From Eutreptiella sp. 'Long Island Sound 2002' (Eukaryota > Euglenozoa > Euglenophyceae > Eutreptiales > Eutreptiaceae): a DNA stretch of 64,000 nt. This document shows, piece after piece, positions 52,571 to 61,150 of the stretch. A program made the position numbers and the translations under genes. The first letter of the stretch is position 1. Each line of letters opens with the position of its first letter. Below the pieces are notes generated by a model. The model made no database searches. It had not been told where the DNA came from and saw only the letters and a program-made list of their open reading frames with translations. The stretch is taken from positions 43,895,119-43,959,118 of the forward strand of contig OZ038389.1 in assembly GCA_964036045.1 (NCBI GenBank). Reading direction: 5' to 3'.

Positions 52571-55370
52571 ACAGGGGAGGTGGGAAAAAGGTTTGCGGGG
52601 GGGGGGGGGGGGGGTCGTTCGAGCCCCCTTACCCCCCCCCCCCCGGGGGAGGGGGGTCTAAAAAGGGGCTCCCGTTGCAGAATTGATGTCAAAGCAAAAA
52701 TTTTACTGAATTTTTCCGGACTGAACTCCCGCCGGTTGCTGCAGGGTATAAAGGGGGCACGGGCAGGGCCTAGGGGGGCAGTTCCCCTAGTGCGCTCAAC
52801 CGTGATGTCATTTAAAGCCATGTTTGGCAGGTGTTACACCCTTTTTTGGAGGATCCAAAGAGGGGAGGGGGGGAAAGAAAAAACTGACGGCCCGGGGCGC
52901 CCAGGGCTCCTCGTCAGGATTCGCGATGCCCAACCCCCTTATAATACCTCATCCGTATCCACTGCAGTGGCTAAGCCTTTCTGACTGTACATACTCCTAG
53001 GCCATGGCGCCTACGCACACTGTTGCCTGTCGGCAGAACTCACCAGTGTCGGAATGCAAAAAAAAATGTGGGCTAAGCGAAATACACACTCAGAACCCCC
53101 CCCCCATCCCTCGGGGGCCAAAAAGGTGGCCGCAACCTCTCCTTTCCTGACACCCACCCAGAAGGAAGGGGGGGGGGGATATCTTTTTTCAGACACAAGA
53201 AAAATGCTAGACCTGATTGTAGTGCCTTTCAAGCCTTTTTCTGTGACAGGCAATCAATATGAAGAATATTGGAATGCAGAACATTTGCATGTGTGCGCAA
53301 TGTTCCCCTCTGCCTCCGTAAAAGACCGCATTCAAATTGTGCAAAGAAAAGGTGGCGGCTGAAGCAAGATGTTGCAAAAGGCATTGCAAATTCAAACAGC
53401 AGTGTTGCATTGCTGAAACAACTGAAAGATAGGGTACATGATGCATTGCATGCAGCATCTTTATTGCGTGTCAGTATGTCAACCCCCTTGACAAAAAAAA
53501 GTGTGATTGCCCCATTCAAAATGCATACTACTTGCCAGTAACCCAACAGGTCCGACATTGATTCTTGTGTGCTGAATGCAGATTGTGCCCCTTCAACCCT
53601 TGTTGCATCCTCTGCCACCTCAGCATCCAGCACCAGCTCCAGCTCTAGCTTCAGCTCCAACTCCGACTCCGACTCCGACTCCAGCTCAGACTCTGATGAT
53701 GAGTCTTTTTCTGGTTCTGCTTCCAGTTCTGATGCGTCTGATTCCTCGGACGAGGAATTGTAACTGCCAACAGGAGGCCAAGGTGGGGCGTTGCCTAGTA
53801 AATTTTTGTTGGATGAGATGCAGCCGGAATTGACCGGGCATAAATACCACCACTGTTGCAGTGGGGGGGGGGATAAGGGGGTGATTTTTAGCATTTGTCA
53901 CGGGAGCCGTTGTTTGGTGGGAGTTGTTTGGTGGTCCCCGTCATGGGAGCCCTCTTGCTGGGGGGGGGGGGGGGTTGGGTTGGGTTGGGTCAAGGCCTCG
54001 CCTGGTCGCCTACCCACGGTCCGCGCCGCCTTCCCTGCGGGACCCGACTGGGCGGCCGTACCCGGGTGTCCGGTCACAAGGCCTACCGGACTGTTGACCG
54101 CCCCCAGACCCCGCGGTGGCGCTCGCGGGCGGGAGATGCCGCCGTGCCTGTGTGTATGTGCCCTTGTGTGTCTGAGGGGGGGGGGGGGGGCTGTGGCACA
54201 CCTGCTTGCTCCATTGTTGTTCGGCGTTGGCGCGGGGAAGTGTGTGCCTGGTGCTCCAGGCCCCGGCAGGGAGGCTGGAGAGCCTGACTCTGAGCCCGCC
54301 GGGGGAGATGTGGGCCTGGGCTCGCAACCTCCACGTCACAAGGACATACTACCCAACCACTCCACGACTGCCTATTGGCACGGGAAGGCGGTGGTACGTG
54401 GCACGACTGGGGTCAGACCCGCACTCCTTGACTGCCTTAGGCACAGGTGGTGCTGCCTCGCGGGCTGGGTCCGGCTCCCACGGCCGAGGGCGTACCCTGG
54501 GCAGATGGAGGGGCACCAGGGCACAGAGTGTGCTTCCCTGCCCTGGGTGCCACCAGTGCTGGCTGCACTGGCTGCGGCGCTACAGCCCGCGTAGACGAGG
54601 GGGCCCAGAGGGCACCACACCCGAATGGCCTCTCCGTTGAGGAAGGGGGGGGGGGGCAGGGGTCGGCTGGTGGCTGTCTGGCCTCCAGGGGTCACCCACA
54701 ACTGCACTGGAGTGCACGGGGCTGTGCTGGCCTAGGCGTCTGTGATGAAGTTGGAGGGGCACGTGCACACCTGGAGGTTCCCTGGGCAGGCCGCTCAAGG
54801 GATACCCACAGCGGTCAAGCTGTGAGCCCTTCACAGCCTCCACTTTTAGGCCCTGAGGGCGCCGACTCCGTGCACCCCTCCCGTCGGGGGCGCAGGCTGG
54901 GGGGGGGGGGGGTAGGGTGGTGGATGGGTCTACCTGTTCACTTGTGTGGGAGAGGAGGACCACCTGCTGGGTTACCATGCGGGTCCCAGATCCCAACATA
55001 CTTGTCGCTCGGAGTCCGCTCCCTGAGGGACCTCGATCACCATGTGACGGCCTGCAGTGAGGGTGCGAGGGCATGCGGGGGGGGGGGGGGGTGCTGGGCC
55101 TGCTTTCGGTCCGGCCCCATTTCTGTTGGGGGGGGTGGGGGCAGCAAAAGGTCTGCTCCCCTGTTTCCTGGTCCCCAAGAGGAACCAGCCCACGGCCTGC
55201 ACCCTCGCTTTGTGGTGGCTGAAATTTGGGCCGACAGAGTGGGGGGGGGGGGGGGCATGGCTTGTTTTTAGCGGCTCGTCACGGGAGCCACCCCGGGGGG
55301 GGGGGGTCCGGAAAATGGGCTCGAACGACCCCCACCCCCCCCCGCAAACCTTTTCCCCCCCCACCCCAGC
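52571..55370. mobile_element. 2.8-kb element with long inverted ends (family E)
   Basis: The left end GGTGGGAAAAAGGTTTGCGG, a G run and TCGTTCGAGCCCC is the inverse of the right end GGGCTCGAACGACCCCCACC to CGCAAACCTTTTCCCC. Similarity extends inward to GGGGCTCCCGT on the left and the inverse CGGGAGCC on the right, about 90 bp in all. An extra copy of the inner right arm (TTTTTAGC...GTCACGGGAGCC) occurs at 53885-53915, suggesting nesting. The interior holds a broken acidic-tailed frame (53269-53763). Confidence 0.55.
53269..53763 (+). pseudogene. Broken frame with acidic Ser/Asp tail inside family E element
   Basis: One frame runs 53269-53763 with a single internal TAA at 53539-53541. The part before the stop is basic (RLKQDVAKGIANSNSSVALL); the part after it ends in a long Ser/Asp tract (SNSDSDSDSSSDSDDESFSG). 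Both sides in one frame suggest a former single protein, possibly the transposase C-terminus. No catalytic motif is visible. Confidence 0.35.
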
Positions 55371-58167
55371 TCACACGTCACCATACGGGGAAGGAGGACC
55401 ATCACCTTGTCAACCCTACAATTTCAGTGCGGGTAAGTGTGTGGTCTTGCAAGACAATGTGTTGTGAGGCACTGCCACTTGTATCCCTTGTACTTTGGCA
55501 AGAGTCTCTGAAGTATTTTCTGTGAAATGGAAGCGGTTGCCACAACCATGTTTAGCCCCAGGACGAGTGTGATATACACCCGCTCTGCATGTTTTTCATA
55601 TTGTTGCACATGTAGAAGTTGCCCAAGCTATTTGGCAATTAAACAAAAGGTGCCTTTATGCAAAACACCGAAGTTTGATGTTTCTAACCCTTAAGGTTAA
55701 GGTTTGTGATGTATCGGACCTCTTGTTAAGCATGTTTCTGCCGGTTTTCGTCCATCAATGTACTATTTTGTTAGTCATAGACCTGTTCCCCGCTTATTGG
55801 CTGTGGTAGATACACTTTTACATTTTGTTGTTTCCAAATGGTCCTCATGCAATCCGTGTACCCTACAAAATGCATACACATATGCACTGCAGTATGTACG
55901 ATTTTGGTTCTTGCATGTGCACACCAGCCATTGTTGCTTTGTGCCAAGCCACAGGTGCAGCATTGCTTGGCACTTTGGCATGCCTACAGACGTCGCAGTT
56001 CCCGCTGCATTTCATAGCATCAGATTCGGCTTATCCTCACTACCCGTCTGATACCACACTGCTTTGTGATCCTGGATTCCGAGACATCTCTTGTGCGCCT
56101 TCTAGTGAGCGGGCTTCACCAGGTTGCCAAGGCCTAGACCCCCCAAAACGAAGATTTTCAGCATTGGTTGTCACTCTCACAACATGGCGGAAAGGGTCTT
56201 TTTGACATCCAGTAGGCCCATAAGGATTGCGAAGCCTCTTTAATGTATCTACATTGGATTAGAGTGGATGCAGCCAATCTTGTCACCCAAGATGTTTTTT
56301 TTGCTTGTGTGTTATTTTCACGTGTGTGCTTGGATTGCATGGTCGCCCATGGCAGTCAGTAAGAGCAGGATGAGATTGGTGTACAGCTTGCCATTATGAC
56401 TCGGATACTCTTGAGCAACATTTGTTCTCGAGTGTATGAAAGTGGAGCCCTTTTTCCTAAACAAAGAATTTCCCTTTCCCAAGAGGGACGGTGTGGGGAG
56501 GGTAGTGCCTCCTGCCCCATTGGGTGCGGCATTCTTCAGGCTCCAGAAAAGCTGTCATGGTCTGTGAGGCTCCTTGTCAACTTGTCTGGCAGCATCCTGC
56601 AGACAAGTTGGAAGGTGGAGTTTGTGGGGTCGTGTTCAGAGTGCTGTGCGTCATGGGGCGGTGGTCAAGTACTCCGGACCAATTGCGCATGTCGCAGGGT
56701 TATTATACCTCGAACCATGGACCGACAGCTCCTGATGCCCAACCATCCCAGCGAGCTTCGCACTATGCGCCCAACAGACTGTCTCTGTGCTCTGCGATGC
56801 ATTCGGCCAGTGGTACTGGGAGTCGTTCTCTTTGTCCTGACAACCATTGGGGTATTTGTGGTCCTTGTGTCATCCCCAGCAACTGTTTCAACGACTCTGG
56901 CCCTGTTTCCCACCGTGCGGCAGTCTGGTCTGCATTCAGCACGTATTCCCCGCCCTTTGCCCGGTGTTGGGCAACGAACTGCGAGGCACGTTCACACACC
57001 AGCACTCAGGGACATTGAGGCCCCAGTCGCAAAACTCCCCCAAGAAGCAAATCCGCAATCCTTCATTGGCCACTCCAGAACCCATGTCCCACTGCCCGCA
57101 CCGTGGAGCTTTTCTCTGGGCTTGGGATTGCTGTTGCTGCTGAGTGCGCCTTTACTTCTGATGAGGGCTCGATTCTGCACGCGGACACGGTATCCAGACA
57201 TCGCCCTGATGGCGGTGACAGGGGAATCCTACAGTTCTGTCCGCAGGCCACTCAGCATGCAGCAACGTGCAACCCACTCAGGTCTGTGCTGTGCTGTTGG
57301 GGTGTAGAATGTCTCCCATTTGTGACGCATGTTGTAGTTGAGATGGTTTGTCTTGTTATTTGTAATGCATGTGGTCGTGGAGAGGGTTCATTTTGTGTCT
57401 TCTGTTTTGCAACCTGTGTTGTTGTACCCCCCTCCCCCCCCCGCCTTGCATGATAATCGCCCTTGCATAGTAATCCGGGGGGGGCGAGGGAGCTGTCACT
57501 TTCCGTTTTGCAAATTTACGCAGAAGGTTGGATATTGAGCCTCTCCGGTGCGTTTGCTGGCTGGCCAAGGTGGTATTATTGGTGCATTGCGGTGCACTTC
57601 AGGTTTCTTGCATCCAAGGCACTCCACTGTAGCCTGTATCATGCAGAGCACTTCAGTTTTTCGTCACTGGTCAGATTTTCCGGTACCGCGGAGGTGTACA
57701 GTGCACGCACAGTGCAAGTCTTTTCGGTGATTGAATGGAAGTGATCTCAAAACCACCCAACACCAAAAGCGAGCACGCATGGGCCAAAAATTGCAATGCA
57801 GCATCGCAAAAGCAGTGCAGCATTCATGGAAGGATCCCAATTCCACACCGTGTTCAGCGTCAGACAATGTACTGCCATGATGACGTAGTGGATGATCGGT
57901 GTCCGCATAAGGCCCCCTGCACCAGGCTTGTACTGGAATCGGACAAAGGCAACCCCCCCCCCCGACCCACCCCGCGGGTCCGTCAAAAAATGCCCCAGGG
58001 GAAATTCAAATTTTGTAAAGGGACAAGGTTTTTGGCTCATTTTTGGTTCACAAACCCTTTGATCTCAGACCCCCACCCCCACCCCCCACCCCCCATCCCC
58101 TTCTGAACCAAGCCCGCCCTGTGCTGTCCTTTCTTGCTGACATATCGGATCTCTGCAGCGCTGTTGA
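55371..58167. other. Region between family E element and the methyltransferase gene
   Basis: Forward frames at 55758-56205 and 56396-57307 (303 codons) lack a domain I can name. In another frame near 57100-57160 the text TVELFSGLGIAVAAECAF resembles motif I of cytosine-5 methyltransferases carried by some retroelements, but no further motif follows. The right part should contain the missing 5' exon of the methyltransferase gene. Confidence 0.35.
57985..58105. repeat. Dispersed repeat C, diverged copy upstream of the methyltransferase
   Basis: ATTTTTGGTTCACAAACCCTTT followed by CTCAGACCCCC and a C-rich run with CTTCTGAACC. It is less similar than the others and lies just upstream of the methyltransferase frame, possibly in its first intron. 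Confidence 0.42.
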
Positions 58168-59361
58168 GTGCGGTCCGGCGCTTCCCCTGCGCTGTTTTGT
58201 TCACATCCGTGTCCCTCAGTCGTGTTGCATGCCTCGGACACGCCAGAGACTCCGCCGCCGCCGCCCCACGACGACCAGGAGTTGGCCCCGGCCGCCAAGG
58301 AGGTGCTGGACCGCATTTCCATCGTCTGCTGCGAGCCGCAGGGGGCGCAGAACGTCGGGGGCGCCGCCCGCGCGTTGCAGAACTTCGGCCTGTCCAGTCT
58401 CCGGGTCGTCGCGCCGCCCGGGGGCATCACGGAGCAGAACGTGCTGGCCCCGGGCCGCGGCGAGGACGGCCCCGTGGCCTTCGTGGAGGACGCCTACGGC
58501 TTCGCCGTCACCGCCGACTGGATCCTGGACGCCACGGCGGAGCAGGGCACGTTCGGCACGACGCAGGACGCGATCGGCGACTGCGCGTTCGTGCTGGGGA
58601 CCTCCGTGCGCCAGCGGGGCCAGAGCATGCCGTTCCTGACCCCCCGGGAGGCGGCGCGCCGCATCTTGGCAGAGGCCCGCGCGGGGGCCCGGGTGGCGGT
58701 CCTGTTCGGCAACGAGCGCACGGGGCTGACGGCGAACGACCTCAAGCTCGCGCACGGCTGCATCTACATCCCCACGCAGACCCGGCCCGGCCAGGCCACC
58801 CCCACGTCGCTCAACCTCAGCCACGCGCTCGCCATCGTCTGCTACGAGCTGTACCACGAGAGCCTGGGGCAGGAGGGCCTGCAGCGCATCTCGGCGGACG
58901 TGCGCAAGCCCGGGACGGTGCTGGACTCGAAGGGCCGCGACGTGCTCGTGGGGGAGCTGGTGGCCGCGCTGCGCGCCGCGGCGGTGACCGATTACGGCCC
59001 CGGGGCGTCCGAGGCGCAGGAGGAGTGGGACGGGGTGATGGAGCGGGTGTGGGAGGACGCCATGGGGCGGCTGCTGTCCGCCGGCACCGTGGAGCTCAAG
59101 GACTCCAAGGCCCTGTTCGCGCTGGCGCGGCGGATGGTGGCCTTGGGCACGCTGTCGCAGCGGCTGGACCAAGAGTTGCCGCTGGCGCGCCTCGTGCGGC
59201 GGGACCTGCAGCAGCGGGTCGATGCGGGGGAGTTTGGGGGGCTGCCCTCCCCGCGGCAGGTGGGCGAGCACCTCCGCACGTTGAATATGGGCATGACCAA
59301 GCGGGAGGTGGAGCTCCTGATAGAGTCTCTGGTGCCACCGCAAGAGTCGACGTCCGGGTGA
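58168..59361 (+). CDS. TrmJ-like SpoU-family RNA 2'-O-methyltransferase (5' exon not identified)
   Basis: Open from just after a TGA at 58165 to the TGA at 59359. All SpoU/TrmH motifs are present: motif 1 QNVGGAARALQNFGL (from about 58348), motif 2 AVLFGNERTGLT (about 58698), motif 3 SLNLSHALAIVCYEL (about 58806). The I-P-T-Q between motifs 2 and 3 and the helical C-terminal extension fit TrmJ, which methylates the ribose at position 32 of tRNA using S-adenosylmethionine as a trefoil-knot dimer. No in-frame ATG precedes the domain, so an upstream exon carries the start. Possible phase-0 acceptor: GACGACCAG|GAGTTG at 58278. The 3' half is one exon of high GC. Confidence 0.85.
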   Translation: MRSGASPALFCSHPCPSVVLHASDTPETPPPPPHDDQELAPAAKEVLDRISIVCCEPQGAQNVGGAARALQNFGLSSLRVVAPPGGITEQNVLAPGRGEDGPVAFVEDAYGFAVTADWILDATAEQGTFGTTQDAIGDCAFVLGTSVRQRGQSMPFLTPREAARRILAEARAGARVAVLFGNERTGLTANDLKLAHGCIYIPTQTRPGQATPTSLNLSHALAIVCYELYHESLGQEGLQRISADVRKPGTVLDSKGRDVLVGELVAALRAAAVTDYGPGASEAQEEWDGVMERVWEDAMGRLLSAGTVELKDSKALFALARRMVALGTLSQRLDQELPLARLVRRDLQQRVDAGEFGGLPSPRQVGEHLRTLNMGMTKREVELLIESLVPPQESTSG

Positions 59362-59919
59362 CGTGGGACGGGCACAGCGGAAGGGGAGGGGGGCAGAATA
59401 TCGCCCCCATTGTGTTGTGCTCATGCCTTTGGGTAGGAAGTTGTTGGGATTGTGATTCCTTCAGAACAGGGCCCGGCCGTACAGATCCGGATTTTTCTTC
59501 TCTTTTCCGCTTTGGGTCAGGGATTATGGATGGCGGCCCGTTTGGGGGGTGACCGGCGGCGGCGGGCGGGTTACCCATGGGGGTTGGAGGGGACCCGTGA
59601 ATGTTCCTTGTTGTCAGTGTGACGGAGGGAATTTCCCCCCTTTTTCCCTTCGGGATGGCCCTGCTTCAGAGCAATGTAGACTGCGAGTTGAAGGTGGTGT
59701 TGGACAACACTGTTCCACCCGACCCCCTTCGATGTCGATGAATGGTTTCTTTCACTGCCTCCATTTGTGTTGCTCCAAAGTTTAGCATTTCATGCGGATT
59801 TCGACACTCCGGTACAACAAACAACACACTGCCTCGTTTCCTGCCAGATCTAGCCAGACCACACGCCCAGCACATGTCTGAAGGCCATGGTTGAGCGCTG
59901 GGCGCAGGCCTTTGGGGTA
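59362..59919. other. 3' flank of the methyltransferase gene
   Basis: No gene seen. Contains G runs and short frames only. The reverse-strand frames overlapping the methyltransferase end here are shadows. Confidence 0.4.
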
Positions 59920-61150
59920 GGGGGTGGGTGGATTTTGCAACAGGAATTCTTTGCTGTGGGATATTTCGTGTTTCAAATTCGTGCGAAGTTTCCCACATAA
60001 TTTTCAAGCCGCTGTGCGCAAAAAAGTCGTGTCAAGATACAGCAAATTTGCTCGGGGTTCAGTTGCTTTTGCCACACACTCAGCATTTGTAGACGTACAG
60101 TCAAATCCTGTGGGTACCAAGCCTCTCACCGTTGATTCATCCCTTCATTGCACACTTGTCCGTTTTCTGCATACACTGTGCAGTTTTCTCTCCGCCATGC
60201 TTTGTTTTTGGACGCCCAAGCCCAAAACAAATGAACGCCAGAAGATTTGTGCGATGGGTCAGCACTTGAAAGCCATTGCTGGAGCACGCCATGAAACGCA
60301 TCGGGGTCCATATTGGAAAAGGGCATGGGCTGATTGGGATGACAGTCAGCAGCGAGAGGCTTCAAAATTGTACTTGACAGGCAGTTACAAGCATTATATA
60401 CTGAAATATTGGGAAAAGGTTTGCCCATCTATCAACACATTGCGTGACTGGGGCAAAAACTTGGCCACTCAGGGCTGTACCAGTCGGATTGGGTGGCTTG
60501 GAAAATTGACCCACAAGGAAAACACCACATTGAAGACCTATTTTGATGACGTACGTGCTGAAGGCGCAGGTGTAGATCGAGAGTGTATTGCAATTTGGCA
60601 AAGGAATTGGTAGCCAAAAACCGACTGCACCTTCCAGTAGAGTGTACCCCAAGTCTCGATTCACACTAGGCCTGCGATTTAAGTTGCCGTACGTGCTGGC
60701 CGTGCCCCGTCTACATTCGTGGACGACAATGCATGGCGAAGGCAATTGATTGATGTGTTTGAAAACCCTGCTGCGCATGGAATTATCATGCTGGAGGGCC
60801 TGAGTTCAGTACCCCGTTGCTGCCGGTTGGGTAGGATGAAAATCTCATCCATTATTTTCCCTCCATGCAGGGGACGTATGAAGCTACAGGGGCCAGCAAT
60901 GTTTAGCAACGAGAAAAGTATGATCATGGGATCCCCCGTCACTGATCCTGATGGCAATGTTTTTCTGTTTGGAATTCTGTGGAAGCCAAAAACTCCAAAA
61001 TCACTCTGATATGGTAAGTCTAGCCTTGCCAAAGGCAGGCTCACAGCATGTGGGCATGGAATTTCCCACAGCAAACTCTGCATGCGAAATAAACCCGCGT
61101 CGGAATTTTTTGTACTAAAAAGTTCCGGGGCAAAATCCCCCCCACCCCTG
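59920..61150. mobile_element. TA-flanked inverted-repeat transposon (family B, long copy)
   Basis: 1,231 bp. The left end GGGGGTGGGTGGATTTTGC is the inverse of the right end GCAAAATCCCCCCCACCCCTG, and the arms continue with GCTGTGGGATATTTCG and ATTTCCCACAGCAAACTC. TA dinucleotides abut both ends (59918-59919 and 61151-61152), as expected for Tc1/mariner/pogo-type elements. Its arms are homologous to the 654-bp element at 10181-10834. The interior carries transposase-like frames. Confidence 0.62.
60197..60613 (+). pseudogene. Transposase-like N-terminal fragment in family B element
   Basis: 138 codons. The end, KLTHKENTTLKTYFDDVRAE with GAGVDRECI, resembles the DNA-binding helix region of pogo/Tigger-type transposases, where a helix entered by L-T-x-E is followed by a Gly-x-x-x-x-R/K-E turn. 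A second frame (60719-61009, containing VFENPAAHGIIMLEGLSS) may be a later part. No catalytic DDE triad is seen, and stops separate the two parts. Confidence 0.4.

Noticed and set aside
56396-57307. 303-codon forward ORF
   Set aside because: No domain, no consistent codon character, and two overlapping frames are almost as long. Left as unassigned.
58134-59552. Forward 472-codon and reverse 402-codon ORFs over the methyltransferase
   Set aside because: Shadows of a high-GC exon. Only the 58168-59361 frame shows the SpoU motifs.
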